Shown: positions 1-8,894, numbered from the stretch's first letter. The stretch: 64,000 bases of DNA from Hymenobacter convexus (GCF_030580955.1 NZ_JAUQON010000016.1:62001-126000); one strand, 5' to 3'. A program made the numbers and translations. The notes: a model not told the origin generated them from the sequence alone.

Positions 1-48
1 CACGCAGGCAGTGAGGGCGTCGAGCAGATTCTGATGTTGATTGTTCAT
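1..48 (-). CDS. Start of a probable four-helix-bundle copper-binding protein (cut by window edge)
   Basis: Only the first 16 codons are present, read leftward from an ATG at 46-48; they give MNNQHQNLLDALTACV. Cytosolic or exported four-helix-bundle copper storage proteins (Csp/DUF326 type) often begin in this way, with a short polar start followed by a helix carrying the first Cys, so I infer that family. It lies 56 bases downstream of the metal-binding lipoprotein gene and on the same strand, at the end of the copper efflux cluster, which fits copper storage. The call rests on very few residues and on context; the rest of the gene is outside the window. Confidence 0.5.
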   Translation of the reverse strand, partial: MNNQHQNLLDALTACV

Positions 49-104
49 GGGTTGGGAGAATAAGAGCGTAAAAAATGAAATGAAAAAGTGCGTGGACCGG
101 GTCT

Positions 105-359
105 TTATTTTTTTACCAGGTCCATGCCGCACTTGGGGCACTTGCCGGGCTCGTTGGCGATGACCTCCGGGTGCATGGTGCAGGTATAGGTTTCGGCGGC
201 CACGCCCGGCCCGGGGTTACCAGCCGGTTTGGCCGTGCTATCCGAGGCGACGGTGGAAGTGGCCGATGTGGCGGTTTCGGCGCTGCCCTTATTATCGGAG
301 CAGGCCGTGGTGACGGCGAAGCTGGTGAGCACAAGGCCTAGAAACAGAAGCTTTTTCAT
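105..359 (-). CDS. Small lipoprotein with one heavy-metal-binding domain
   Basis: The 84-residue product has a lipoprotein signal peptide ending in TTAC (Cys20), a Ser/Thr/Ala-rich linker, and a C-terminal heavy-metal-binding domain of about 30 residues (YTCTMHPEV followed by CPKCGMDLV). This Cys-Met-His plus CxxCGM arrangement is the metal-binding module also found on CusB-type adaptors, and the two adaptor genes upstream carry three more copies. The likely role is periplasmic or outer-membrane binding of Cu(I)/Ag(I) and hand-over to the efflux complex. The gene is 73 bases downstream of the first adaptor and belongs to the same minus-strand cluster. The metal specificity is inferred. Confidence 0.85.
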   Translation of the reverse strand: MKKLLFLGLVLTSFAVTTACSDNKGSAETATSATSTVASDSTAKPAGNPGPGVAAETYTCTMHPEVIANEPGKCPKCGMDLVKK

Positions 360-432
360 GGGATTAAAATGGGGTGATTGAAAACAGGTGCCGGACCGCG
401 GCCCCCAACGGATTACTGTTTGGATTGGAAGC

Positions 433-1821
433 CTACATACTCATGCCGTTCATGCTGTCGGTGGCGCCCTGGCGCAGGGAGTACTCGCTTTGCAGCAGGT
501 AGGCCCCGGACACCACAACCTTTTCTCCAGCCCGCAGACCCGTTGTGATGGGTACACTGCTGGCCGAGCCCTCGCCCGTGCTCACCCGCACGCGGCGGTA
601 CTGCCGCTCGCCGGTCTGCGTCCAGAGGTAGCTGGCCTGCCCATCCCGAATCAGGGCTTCCACGGGCACGCGCAGCATGGTTTGGGCGGTGGCTGCCGTC
701 GTTGGGGCATCGAGCAGCACGTTGGCCTGCGCCCCCGGCAGCAGGCGGCCGTTGGGGTTGGCCAGCTGAATGCGGGCGAGCGTAACCTGGCTGCCACCGT
801 TAAGCTCGGGGCTGAGAAAGACGACGTTGCCCCGAAACGAGCCGGACTCCCCGGCCACCTGCACCCTGACGGCCTTGCCCAACGGCAGCCGGGCCACGTC
901 CCGTGGATAGAGTTGTGCTTCGACCCAGACGGTGGACAGGTTGGTGAGCGTGACCAGCGGGCTGCCCTCGGTCACGTACTGGCCCTGCACCACGTCGAGG
1001 GTTTGCACGGTGCCGGTGGTCGGGCTGAAATACGTGACTACCGGGTTGGGCCGGCCCCGGGCGGCCAGTTGCTGCAGTTGGCCAGTTGTCATACCTAGCA
1101 GCCGTAGCTTCTGGCCCGCGGCCTCGGCAAATTGATGATAAGCCCCGCCCTGCTCGCGGCTTTGGGCTCGGGCCAGCAGGTATTCCTGCTGCAGGGCCTG
1201 CAGCTGTTCGCTGTATACGGAAAACAGGGGCGCGCCCCGATGCAACAGCTGTCCGGTCTGGCGCACGTACAAGTGTTCAATGCGCCCGGTCACCCGGCTG
1301 CTCACGCTCTCAGTTTGCAAAGCATCGGCGGTGATGGTGCCGGTTAGCACGGTGGGTGCGGGGCTTTCCGCAGGGTGGGTGCCGATGACCTGCGCGTGGA
1401 TGTTGCCCAATAAGACCTGTTGCGCGGTCAGCGTCAGGTCCGCGCTGCTAGCCGACGCGCTGCCCGCAGGGGTCGGTTGAGCGGCCTGCTTCACCAGGTC
1501 CATGCCGCAGATGGGACAGAGGCCGGGTTTGGCTTGGTGTACCTGCGGGTGCATCGGGCAGGTGTACACGGCGGCGCTGGCGGCGGGCTTTCTGGCTGCC
1601 GGGGCCGACTTTATTGCAATCAGGGCCATGCCGCAGATAGGACACGGGCCGGGGGCTTCCGCGTGGACTTGTGGGTGCATGGAGCAGGTGTAATATACTT
1701 TCTCACCCACTGCCCCCGGGCTGGCGGGCTTGGTTTTCTGGCAAGCCGCGCTGCTCATTGCTACCAATAGCACCAGCAGCCAGCGGCCGGCCCAACGCGC
1801 AAATGGGTGTGGCTTAGTCAT
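433..1821 (-). CDS. RND efflux periplasmic adaptor (CusB-like) with two heavy-metal-binding domains
   Basis: A 462-residue adaptor of the HlyD/CusB family. It has a lipoprotein-type signal (VAMSSAAC), then two N-terminal heavy-metal-binding domains (YTCSMHPQV...CPICGMALI and YTCPMHPQV...CPICGMDLV), then the biotinyl/lipoyl-like, alpha-hairpin and beta-barrel parts. The ATG at 1819-1821 is chosen because it places the signal peptide correctly and overlaps the stop of the upstream adaptor by eight bases (ATGACTAA), which suggests translational coupling. It should link the CusA pump to the TolC channel and pass Cu(I)/Ag(I) to the pump. Two metal domains in one adaptor and two adaptors in one operon are unusual; the two could form mixed hexamers or act in turn. 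Confidence 0.92.
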   Translation of the reverse strand: MTKPHPFARWAGRWLLVLLVAMSSAACQKTKPASPGAVGEKVYYTCSMHPQVHAEAPGPCPICGMALIAIKSAPAARKPAASAAVYTCPMHPQVHQAKPGLCPICGMDLVKQAAQPTPAGSASASSADLTLTAQQVLLGNIHAQVIGTHPAESPAPTVLTGTITADALQTESVSSRVTGRIEHLYVRQTGQLLHRGAPLFSVYSEQLQALQQEYLLARAQSREQGGAYHQFAEAAGQKLRLLGMTTGQLQQLAARGRPNPVVTYFSPTTGTVQTLDVVQGQYVTEGSPLVTLTNLSTVWVEAQLYPRDVARLPLGKAVRVQVAGESGSFRGNVVFLSPELNGGSQVTLARIQLANPNGRLLPGAQANVLLDAPTTAATAQTMLRVPVEALIRDGQASYLWTQTGERQYRRVRVSTGEGSASSVPITTGLRAGEKVVVSGAYLLQSEYSLRQGATDSMNGMSM

Positions 1822-3217
1822 GGAGAGTGGAATTTGTGGTGGACGAGGTTTGCAGGAAGCTTTCGCTGTCGACCAAGTATTGGCCATTGGCAGCCACATC
1901 TTCCGTGCCGGTCAGGCCCTGCCGTACCAGTACTTGCGCGGCCGTGCGCTGGCCCACCTGCACCGTGATAGGCACGAAGGTGCGGCCGCGCCGCACAAAG
2001 GCTACCTGCCGGGTGCCCAGGTCCACGACGGCCGCGCGGGGCAGCCACCAGCCCTCATTCGCCGAGCTGATTACGTGGGCCGTGAGTCGGGTGCCGCGCC
2101 GCAGCAGTCCCTGAGCATTAGGCAGGGACACGCGTACGGCCGGCGTGCTGGCTCCGGCCCGGTAGGTGGGCTCGACGAGTTCCACGCGGGCGGTGAGGGG
2201 ATGAGTTGGGTCGCCATCCACAAGCACCCGCACCATCTGGCCGGGGCGCAGCTGCGCGACTTCGCCGGGGCCGGGCTGAAACAGGCCCCACACCTGTGCG
2301 GTGTTCATCACCTGAAACAGGGTTTGCCCGGTGCTCACGTAGCCGCCTTCCTGTAGCTTTAGCCCGGTGGTGGGGGCAGCAGTTGGAGCAGTTGCAGTTG
2401 CTGATTCGGCTCCTGAACCCATCGCTGATGCGCTGCTCATGTCACCACCTTCCGCTGAGGCACTGGCTTCGGCCATGCCGGATGGGGACGGCGTTGCGAA
2501 TGATGCCGCCACCGTGTTTTCCACTACGTACCCGTCGTAAGGGCTGAACACGGCTACCCGGTAGTCGGGGCGGCGGGTGCGGGCAAGGGCGCGCAATTGA
2601 CTTTCGCTCAGGCCCAGCAGCCGCAGCTTTTGCCGGGCACCGTTGACCAAAACCGGGTTGTCGGCGTCATTACCGAGCAGGAAGATGTACTCCTGCTCGG
2701 CCGTCACCAGCTCGGGGCTGTAGAGCTCCAGCAGGGTCTGGCCGCGGCGCACGGGCTGATAGTTGAAGCGGACCCGCAGCCGCTCGATGCGGCCACTTAC
2801 GCGGGCGGCCACCGCCCGGCTCCGGCGCGGGTCGTAGTCAACCACGCCGGGCAGGGTGAGGGTGTCGGCTGCAGCCCCGGAGGTAGGTCGCACCGTGGCA
2901 ATGCCCGACACCACGGACCCGTTGGGCGAGGTAACCAAATGGGTTAAACCCGCGCCGGCCGTATCGGCGGCGACCTGGTTATCCCCGCTGGCCTTGGGCA
3001 CCAGGTCCATGCCGCAGATAGGACATTGGCCAGGGGCGTCGCGCACGATTTGCGGATGCATCGGGCAGGTGTACAGTTGAGCGGCAGCCGTGGACACGGG
3101 TTGCGCGGGGGCTTGCGCGGCCGGGCCATGTGACTTGCCCTTGCAGCCGGCCAGCAGCGTAAGCAGCAGCACGCACCACGTCGCGTAGCGCCACTTATTG
3201 CTCCAGTTCCTGGTCAT
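1814..3217 (-). CDS. RND efflux periplasmic adaptor (CusB-like) with one heavy-metal-binding domain
   Basis: A 467-residue CusB-type membrane fusion lipoprotein. After the signal peptide (VLLLTLLAGC) it has one heavy-metal-binding domain (YTCPMHPQI...CPICGMDLVPK), then the usual barrel-lipoyl-hairpin core. Inside the core is a low-complexity Ala/Ser/Thr/Met stretch (about residues 240-285, with PSPSGMAEASASAEGGDMSS and PTAAPTTG) that looks like an inserted flexible loop. Its start overlaps the end of the TolC gene by 23 bases and its stop overlaps the next adaptor start. The inferred role is copper/silver transfer to the split CusA pump. The inserted loop is rich in Met and may bind metal, but that is speculation. 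Confidence 0.92.
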   Translation of the reverse strand: MTRNWSNKWRYATWCVLLLTLLAGCKGKSHGPAAQAPAQPVSTAAAQLYTCPMHPQIVRDAPGQCPICGMDLVPKASGDNQVAADTAGAGLTHLVTSPNGSVVSGIATVRPTSGAAADTLTLPGVVDYDPRRSRAVAARVSGRIERLRVRFNYQPVRRGQTLLELYSPELVTAEQEYIFLLGNDADNPVLVNGARQKLRLLGLSESQLRALARTRRPDYRVAVFSPYDGYVVENTVAASFATPSPSGMAEASASAEGGDMSSASAMGSGAESATATAPTAAPTTGLKLQEGGYVSTGQTLFQVMNTAQVWGLFQPGPGEVAQLRPGQMVRVLVDGDPTHPLTARVELVEPTYRAGASTPAVRVSLPNAQGLLRRGTRLTAHVISSANEGWWLPRAAVVDLGTRQVAFVRRGRTFVPITVQVGQRTAAQVLVRQGLTGTEDVAANGQYLVDSESFLQTSSTTNSTLHD

Positions 3218-4460
3218 AGCGCACGTGTAAGTTTAGGAGTTCGGTTTGGGTGTCGAGGTACTGCAGGCGGGCCTGCAGCCAGGTTTCGAGGGCTTCGACC
3301 ACGGCCGGCAGCTGGGCCGTATTCTGCTGGTAGGCCAGCAGCGTGACCTGGTAGTTCTTGCGCAGGGCGGGCAGGATGCCCTTCTCAAAGTTTTCGACCT
3401 GCTGGCGCTTGGTGCGCAAGTCCGATTGCAGGGTGGTGATGCGGCCGGCGGCTTCGGTGAGCAGGCTGGCCCGCTGCTGCTGCACGGCCTGCGCCTCGTA
3501 GCCCAGAGCGGCGGTGTTGGCCTTGTACTCGCGGGACGCCCACGGGGCAATGGGGATGGACACCATGCCCATTACGGTGAACTGGTTGGGCGTGACGCCG
3601 AGGCCGTTCATGTGGTCGTAGCGCACCCCAAAGTCGGGCCGGCGGCGGTTGGCTTCCACGTTCTGGTTGAGCCGAACCACGGCCAGCGAGCGGTCGAGGC
3701 TGCGCACGTCGCTGCGCCGGCGGGCCAGCGCGGCCGTGTCCGGGTAGGGTCCGGCAAACGCGGTGGGCAGTAGGGTGTCCACGGCAAACTCGCCCTCCGG
3801 GTCGCGGGCCATCAGGGTGTTGAGGGCAATGGTGCTCTGGCGCAGCTGCCCGTAGAGCTGCTGGTGGTCGTTGCCGTGCATGGCCACCCGCGCCTGGGCC
3901 TGGTAGATGCTGGCGAGCGTGCTTTGGTTGTAGGGGTAGCGGGCTTGCGCAATTTTGAGCAGGAACTCCAGCAGGCCGATGCTTTGGTCGAGGACGCCGA
4001 GCTTCTTTTCCAGCAGGACGCGGCCGTAGTAGAGGCTGCGGGCCTGGGCCCGTAGCTGGTTGAACATGGCCGTCTGGTCGGCCTGGTCCACGGCGGCCTG
4101 GCCGGCCAGGTACTCGCGCTTGGCGCGCTGCTTAGCGGGGTTGGGCAGCATCTGCTCCACGGACACCATTTGCATGCCCTCGCCCTGGCCGTTGTTCATC
4201 TCCTTGATTGGCCGCTGATTGTAGGGCGTCATCCAGTAGCCGGCGCTCACCTTGGGCGCTTCCCAGCTGCGGGCCCCCGCCACGGCGGCCTGCTTGGCCT
4301 GGGCGCGGTAGCCGTACTGGCGCAACGCCGGATTGCGGCCCTCCACGGCCCGCAGCACCGAGTCCAGCGGCAGCACCTGCTGCGCTTGAATGGGCCGTGT
4401 AGCCAACGTGAGCAGGGCGAGGAACCAGAATAGGTTTATTGCTTTCTTCATGATTCTCAT
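3195..4460 (-). CDS. TolC-family outer-membrane efflux protein (CusC-like)
   Basis: The 421-residue product has a signal peptide (FWFLALLTLATRPIQAQ) followed by the two repeated outer-membrane-efflux halves typical of TolC: long amphipathic helices with many Gln/Arg/Ala, and short beta segments. It should form the outer-membrane exit duct of the copper/silver tripartite pump. The start codon lies three bases after the stop of the C-terminal CusA half, and the 3' end overlaps the adaptor gene by 23 bases, so the cluster is read as one transcript. An internal ATG nine bases later (4449-4451) is an equally good start; the signal peptide is intact with either. Confidence 0.9.
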   Translation of the reverse strand: MRIMKKAINLFWFLALLTLATRPIQAQQVLPLDSVLRAVEGRNPALRQYGYRAQAKQAAVAGARSWEAPKVSAGYWMTPYNQRPIKEMNNGQGEGMQMVSVEQMLPNPAKQRAKREYLAGQAAVDQADQTAMFNQLRAQARSLYYGRVLLEKKLGVLDQSIGLLEFLLKIAQARYPYNQSTLASIYQAQARVAMHGNDHQQLYGQLRQSTIALNTLMARDPEGEFAVDTLLPTAFAGPYPDTAALARRRSDVRSLDRSLAVVRLNQNVEANRRRPDFGVRYDHMNGLGVTPNQFTVMGMVSIPIAPWASREYKANTAALGYEAQAVQQQRASLLTEAAGRITTLQSDLRTKRQQVENFEKGILPALRKNYQVTLLAYQQNTAQLPAVVEALETWLQARLQYLDTQTELLNLHVRYDQELEQ

Positions 4461-4463
4461 GGC

Positions 4464-6356
4464 TTAATGCTTCACGTCCAGCACGTCCAGCTTGCCGAAC
4501 TTGCGCAGCTCGTACTCCTTGGTCATCAGAAAAATCAGGGGCGTGACCAGCAGAATGTGGGTTGAGGAGGTGAACACCCCACCAATCATGGGCAGCACGA
4601 TGGGCAGCATCACATCCGAGCCCGTGCCCGTGGCCCACAGCACCGGCACCAGTCCGAACAGGGCCACCGAAACGGTCATCAGCTTAGGCCGCAAACGCTT
4701 GGCCGCCCCGTGAAACACGGCATCCCGCAGGTCCTGCTTGGTAATCGTCTCGCTGGAATTGCCCTTGGCGGCCACCAGCTGCTGCATGGCGTCGTTGAGG
4801 TAGATGACCATGATGACGCCCGTTTCCACGGCCAGCCCGAACAGGGCAATGAAGCCCACGGCCACGGCCACCGAGAGGTGTACGCCGTAGAAATACACCA
4901 TGTAGGCCCCGCCAATCAGGGCGAAGGGAATGGTGACCAGACTCAGTAGCGCCTCCCGCACCGAGTGAAAGGCGAAGTACAGGCAGCCGAATATCACCAA
5001 AAGCACGATGGGTAGGATAAAGAGCAGTGTTCGCTGCGAGCTTATCAGGTTCTCGTACTGCCCGCTCCACTCCAGGTAGTAGCCGGCCGGCAGCTTGCCC
5101 TGCAGGCTCTGCACCCGCTGCATGGCCTCTTTCACCGTGCCGCCCAGGTCCCGGTCGCGCACGTTGAAGAGTACTGCCCCGCGCAGCTGCGCGTTCTCGG
5201 AGTTAATCATGGGCGGGCCGTTGACAAAGCGCAGCCGCGCCACCGCGGAGAGCGGTACCGGCCCGTAGGCCGTGGTTTGAATCGGGATGCGGTCCAGGGC
5301 GGCCACGCTGTTGCGGAAGTCCTCGGCCAGGCGCACGCTGATGCTGAAGCGCCGACGCCCTTCCACGGTGGTGGCCACGGGCGCCCCGCCGATGGCTGTT
5401 TCCACCACTTCGTTGACTTGGTCTACGCTCAGGCCGTAGCGGGCCAGCTGCGGGCGGTCAATGTCAATTTGTAGGTACTTGCCGCCGGTGATGGGGTCCA
5501 CGTAGAGGTCCTGCACGCCGGGCACGCCGGTGAGCGCGGCCCTTACTCGTTGCGATACCCGTTCAATGGTATCGAGCTGCTGCCCGTAGACTTTTACGCC
5601 CACATCGGTGCGCACCCCGGTGCTCAGCATGTTAATGCGGTTGATGATGGGCTGGGTCCAGCCGTTCACCACGCCGGGAATCTGCAGCTTTTCATTCAGC
5701 TCGGCAATGAGTTTAGCTTTGGTCATGCCGGGCCGCCACTCGCTGCGGGGCTTGAGCTGGATGATGGTTTCTATCATGCTCAGCGGGGCATTGTCGGTGG
5801 CCGTGCTGGCCCGGCCGGCCTTGCCGAGCACCCCGGCCACTTCGGGCACCTGCTTGATAATCTTGTCCTGCACCTGCAGGATGCGCTTGACCTCCGTGTT
5901 GGACACGTCGGGCTGCGTGATGGGCATGAACAGAATCGAGCCCTCGTCGAGCGGGGGCATGAACTCGGTGCCCAGGCTCAGTAGCAGCGGGATGCTGATG
6001 GCCAGGAGCGCCAGGTTGATGGCGATAGTGGTTTTGCGCCAGGTCAGGCACCAGTTGATGAGCGGGGCGTATACCCGCTCCAGGCCCCGGTTGATGGGGT
6101 TTTGGTCCTCGGTCTTGAATTTGCCCTTCATAAAAAAGGACAGCAGCACCGGGGCCAGCGTCACGGCCAGCACGGCGTCGATGAGCAGGATAAAGGTCTT
6201 CGTGTAGGCCAGCGGGTGGAACAGCTTACCCTCCTGCCCGGTGAGCAGGAACACCGGCAGGAAGGAAGCCACGATGATGATGGTGGAGAAAAAGATGCCC
6301 CGCGAAACCTGCTGGCTGGACTTCTCGATGATGGCGAGGCGCTCGTCGTTAGTCAT
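4464..6356 (-). CDS. C-terminal half of a CusA-type heavy-metal RND pump (split gene)
   Basis: A 630-residue protein matching CusA from just after transmembrane helix 4 to the C-terminus. It starts with MTNDERLAIIEKSSQQV, then the transmembrane segment FLPVFLLTGQEGKLFHPLAY, the second periplasmic porter domain (EFMPPLDEGSILFMPIT; RINMLSTGVRTDVGVKVYG) and the last six helices. Met residues in this porter domain fit Cu(I)/Ag(I) transport. The ATG at 6354-6356 overlaps the stop of the N-terminal half by eight bases (ATGACTAA). The frame is +1 relative to the upstream half. With the N-half the total is about 1080 residues, the normal size for CusA. It may be a one-base frameshift or a true two-chain pump. 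Confidence 0.85.
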   Translation of the reverse strand: MTNDERLAIIEKSSQQVSRGIFFSTIIIVASFLPVFLLTGQEGKLFHPLAYTKTFILLIDAVLAVTLAPVLLSFFMKGKFKTEDQNPINRGLERVYAPLINWCLTWRKTTIAINLALLAISIPLLLSLGTEFMPPLDEGSILFMPITQPDVSNTEVKRILQVQDKIIKQVPEVAGVLGKAGRASTATDNAPLSMIETIIQLKPRSEWRPGMTKAKLIAELNEKLQIPGVVNGWTQPIINRINMLSTGVRTDVGVKVYGQQLDTIERVSQRVRAALTGVPGVQDLYVDPITGGKYLQIDIDRPQLARYGLSVDQVNEVVETAIGGAPVATTVEGRRRFSISVRLAEDFRNSVAALDRIPIQTTAYGPVPLSAVARLRFVNGPPMINSENAQLRGAVLFNVRDRDLGGTVKEAMQRVQSLQGKLPAGYYLEWSGQYENLISSQRTLLFILPIVLLVIFGCLYFAFHSVREALLSLVTIPFALIGGAYMVYFYGVHLSVAVAVGFIALFGLAVETGVIMVIYLNDAMQQLVAAKGNSSETITKQDLRDAVFHGAAKRLRPKLMTVSVALFGLVPVLWATGTGSDVMLPIVLPMIGGVFTSSTHILLVTPLIFLMTKEYELRKFGKLDVLDVKH

Positions 6357-7701
6357 GGCGGACGGGTTTAGGAGTGGAAAGGGAAGGGGCAGGCACGGAT
6401 GGCGCACCGGGTAGCCCACCAGCTGCCGCTTCTTCCGCCGCCTGGTGCAGGGCCAGGTTGCGGTAGGCATTCTCCGCCATCACAATGCCGTTGTCGACGA
6501 TGACGCCGATGGCCAGGGCAATGCCGGTGAGGGACATGATATTGGAGGAAATACCGAAGGCGTTGAGCAGAATGAAGCTCGCAGCGATAGTAATCGGGAT
6601 TTGCAGCAGGATGCTCAGGGCGCTGCGCCAGTGGAAGAGGAACACCAGCACCACCAGTGACACCACGGCCATTTCCTCCAGCAGCGTGTGCTTAATGTTG
6701 GCCACCGACTCCTCAATCAGCCCGCTGCGGTCGTAGACGATGTTGAACGACACGCCCGCCGGCAGTCCCTTGGCCACTTCGGTCATCTTGGCCTTCACGC
6801 GGGTTATCACGTCGTCGGCGTTCTCGCCGTAACGCATCACCACGATGCCGCCTACCGCCTCGCCCTCGCCATTGTGGTCGAAGATGCCCAGGCGGCTTTC
6901 GCCGGTCATCTGCACCGTGCCCAGGTCCTTGAGGCGCAGCGGCACCCCACCGGGGCGGGTGAGCACCGGCACGTTTTCCAGCGTGGCCACGTCTTGGATG
7001 TAGCCGCTGGTTTTGATGATGTAGCCGATGCCGGCCTGCTCAAACTTGCGGCCGCCGGCCTCGTTGTTGTTGCTGCGCACGGCGGCGAGCACCTGCGGCA
7101 GCGTCACGTTATAGTAAGTGAGTCTGGTGGGGTCCACCGTCACCTGGTACTCGGGCTGGAAGCCGCCGAAGCTGGCCACTTCGCTCACACCAGGCACGGT
7201 TTGCAGGCCGAACTTCACGTACCAGTCCTGCAGGGCGCGCTGCTCGCCCAGGTCGAGCTTGGGGGCGTTGAGCGTGTACCAGAGCACGTGGCCCACGCCG
7301 GTGCCGTCGGGCCCGAGGGTGGGCGTGATGCCGGCCGGCAGCAGGCGTTGCGCGTAGTTAAGCCGCTCCAGTACCCGTTCGCGGGCCCAGTAGATGTCGG
7401 TGTCGTCGGTGAAGATGACGTACACGAAGCTCATGCCGAACATGGAGGCGGCGCGCACGGCCTTCACCTGGGCCAGCCCCTGCAGGTTGGTCACCAGCGG
7501 GTAGGTCACCTGGTCTTCAATAATCTGCGGGCTGCGGCCCATCCATTCGGTGAAGACAATGACTTGGTTTTCGGACAGGTCGGGGATGGCGTCAATCTTG
7601 CTGGCCCGCACCGAAAACGCGCCCCACACGAGGAGCCCGGCGGCGACCAGCAGCACCAGCACCCGATTCCGCAGGGAAAAGGAAATGAGTTGCTCTATCA
7701 T
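6349..7701 (-). CDS. N-terminal half of a CusA-type heavy-metal RND pump (split gene)
   Basis: A 450-residue protein with helix 1 (NRVLVLLVAAGLLVWGAF), the first porter domain with CusA signatures (SKIDAIPDLSENQVIVFTEW; GVGHVLWYT) and helices 2-4 (IALAIGVIVDNGIVMAENAY). It then ends in an Ala/Pro-rich tail and a TAA at 6349-6351. In full-length CusA the chain continues into the cytoplasmic linker carried by the next gene. The ATG at 7699-7701 is used; a TTG one codon earlier is less likely. The tail is extended and low in complexity, as if this loop tolerates change. It is the first gene of the run of six copper genes; the gap upstream is 157 bases. Confidence 0.85.
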   Translation of the reverse strand: MIEQLISFSLRNRVLVLLVAAGLLVWGAFSVRASKIDAIPDLSENQVIVFTEWMGRSPQIIEDQVTYPLVTNLQGLAQVKAVRAASMFGMSFVYVIFTDDTDIYWARERVLERLNYAQRLLPAGITPTLGPDGTGVGHVLWYTLNAPKLDLGEQRALQDWYVKFGLQTVPGVSEVASFGGFQPEYQVTVDPTRLTYYNVTLPQVLAAVRSNNNEAGGRKFEQAGIGYIIKTSGYIQDVATLENVPVLTRPGGVPLRLKDLGTVQMTGESRLGIFDHNGEGEAVGGIVVMRYGENADDVITRVKAKMTEVAKGLPAGVSFNIVYDRSGLIEESVANIKHTLLEEMAVVSLVVLVFLFHWRSALSILLQIPITIAASFILLNAFGISSNIMSLTGIALAIGVIVDNGIVMAENAYRNLALHQAAEEAAAGGLPGAPSVPAPSLSTPKPVRHD

Positions 7702-7858
7702 CAAGAAACAGCACTAAAGGAGAAGCGTCGGCAGGCCGAAAACCCCGGCAGGTACCAATGGACCCAAGGGCACGAACGCGGGGGCGGCCGGCCACAGGGG
7801 GCTGGACGCACCAAAGCCCCAGCGCCAACCGGCGTGGGGAACTAAGCAACCCGAAAGG

Positions 7859-8254
7859 CTAGACTAAAAAGGCATGTCCGCGCACGTAGGCCGGGCATTC
7901 GGGCGGCGGGGCCGCGTGGGCCAGCAAGTTGGCGGCCGGCTCATCGGCCGGGTAAGCTACTTGCGCGAGCTGCCATACCAGCCGCAGCACGGCCGGGGCC
8001 GGCACCGCGTCAGGAGCCTGCAGCTGGAAGTGGGCGGCCGAGAGTTTGACGTCCTTGAGCGCGCTGCTCACCTTCTGGTCGTGGCAGCAGCCCGAAGCCG
8101 GCTTGCCCGTATCCTGGCAGCAGCAGTGGGTGTCGCTGCCCTGGGCCACTGAAACCGCCGTCAGCTCCTGCCCGCAGAAGTGCATGCTGTAGACCAGCCC
8201 AGGGCTGGACAGCAAGTAGCTAAAGAGCAGAAACAGGCTGACGAAACGCTTCAC
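7859..8254 (-). CDS. HYC_CC_PP family small secreted protein
   Basis: A 131-residue protein with a signal peptide (FVSLFLLFSYLLSSPGLVYS), then the HFCG motif, a Cys-rich middle (HCCCQDTG and GCCHDQK) and a proline-rich end (PPPECPAY). These are the hallmarks of the Bacteroidota family named HYC_CC_PP, commonly found beside copper and other heavy-metal efflux genes. The His/Cys content suggests periplasmic metal binding, but no activity has been established. It starts with GTG (8252-8254), preceded by no better ATG, and lies 157 bases upstream of the split cusA, on the same strand, so it may lead the copper operon. Confidence 0.85.
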   Translation of the reverse strand: MKRFVSLFLLFSYLLSSPGLVYSMHFCGQELTAVSVAQGSDTHCCCQDTGKPASGCCHDQKVSSALKDVKLSAAHFQLQAPDAVPAPAVLRLVWQLAQVAYPADEPAANLLAHAAPPPECPAYVRGHAFLV

Positions 8255-8401
8255 GTGGAGAACGGGCCCAGACGGGCCAAAGGGATTTGCAAAGTACGGC
8301 AGTGGCTAACCAGAAGGTTTTACACCATTCGCGCCAAAAGGTATAACATTCGCAACACCTCGGCTAGTGCCCAATAGTGCCGGCAAGTTATAGTTGGTGG
8401 T

Positions 8402-8650
8402 TCACGCGGCAACTTCGGATTCAGCGTAAGCCAATTCCGGGGCGTTAGATTGGCTCACCCGCCGGACCGGGGCTATGCCCGTTTCACGCGTAGTGCTGGC
8501 GGGCCGGGTGATGGCCGGCAGCACAGGGGGATGAGCAGGCGTTTCCGCCTGCCAGCGGGCAACATCCTGCGGCGTATACTTTTTCCAGACGCCTTCCCGA
8601 AAGCAGGCTAGACAGCAGAACAGCAACCCGAATAAGACGCACAAACTCAT
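8402..8650 (-). CDS. Small hypothetical membrane or lipoprotein
   Basis: An 82-residue reading frame beginning MSLCVLFGLLFCCLACFREG, a hydrophobic Cys-containing start like a lipoprotein signal or a membrane anchor. A polar Pro/Ala/Thr-rich remainder follows, with no motif I recognise. It sits upstream of the HYC_CC_PP gene on the same strand and downstream of a divergent promoter. Small signal-peptide proteins of this type are common in metal clusters, but nothing besides the reading frame and its start supports it. It could be spurious. Confidence 0.35.
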   Translation of the reverse strand: MSLCVLFGLLFCCLACFREGVWKKYTPQDVARWQAETPAHPPVLPAITRPASTTRETGIAPVRRVSQSNAPELAYAESEVAA

Positions 8651-8756
8651 GAATACGGCCGCAGAGAGTGCTCACCCGGAGCAGATGAGCCGTGTACCCC
8701 GCTGCTACAGAAAAAGTTGCCACCCGTTCAGCTTCCTCCCGGTAAGCCGGGGCGGG

Positions 8757-8786
8757 TTGTGTTTCTGGGCATTCCCGCTACCTTTG
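8757..8786 (+). promoter_or_regulatory. Predicted Bacteroidota-type promoter
   Basis: TTG at 8757-8759 and TACCTTTG at 8779-8786 are separated by 19 bases, matching the -33 TTG and -7 TAnnTTTG promoter of Bacteroidota exactly. It points rightward, so the transcript would begin near 8793, run through the hairpin at 8826-8859 and reach the small gene at 8895. No other plus-strand gene is near. Confidence 0.6.
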
Positions 8787-8825
8787 TTTACCTGTTAAGC
8801 GGTGGGATACCTACCGGGTGCAGTA

Positions 8826-8859
8826 GAAGGAGAACCGGCCACTCGGACGGTTCTCCTTC
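8826..8859. terminator. Perfect 12-bp hairpin in the leader of a small gene
   Basis: GAAGGAGAACCG (8826-8837) pairs perfectly with CGGTTCTCCTTC (8848-8859) around a ten-base loop; the next bases, GTCTATTTT, are weakly T-rich. It lies about 33 bases into the transcript expected from the promoter at 8757-8786 and 35 bases before the small gene at 8895. It could be an intrinsic terminator or attenuator, or an end signal shared with the opposite strand. Both arms contain purine- or pyrimidine-rich AGGAGA/TCTCCT sequence. Confidence 0.55.
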
Positions 8860-8894
8860 GTCTATTTTGGGGCACTGCCATTCAGTTAATTGCC

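Noticed and set aside
6349..6470. Programmed frameshifting between the CusA halves
   Set aside because: No slippery heptamer or downstream structure could be recognised; reinitiation at the overlapping ATG, or a plain indel, explains the data more simply.
6688..7845. Long open frame antisense to the N-terminal CusA half
   Set aside because: The translation is low-complexity His/Val/Gly-rich sequence typical of antisense frames in GC-rich genes, and the minus strand holds clear RND motifs.
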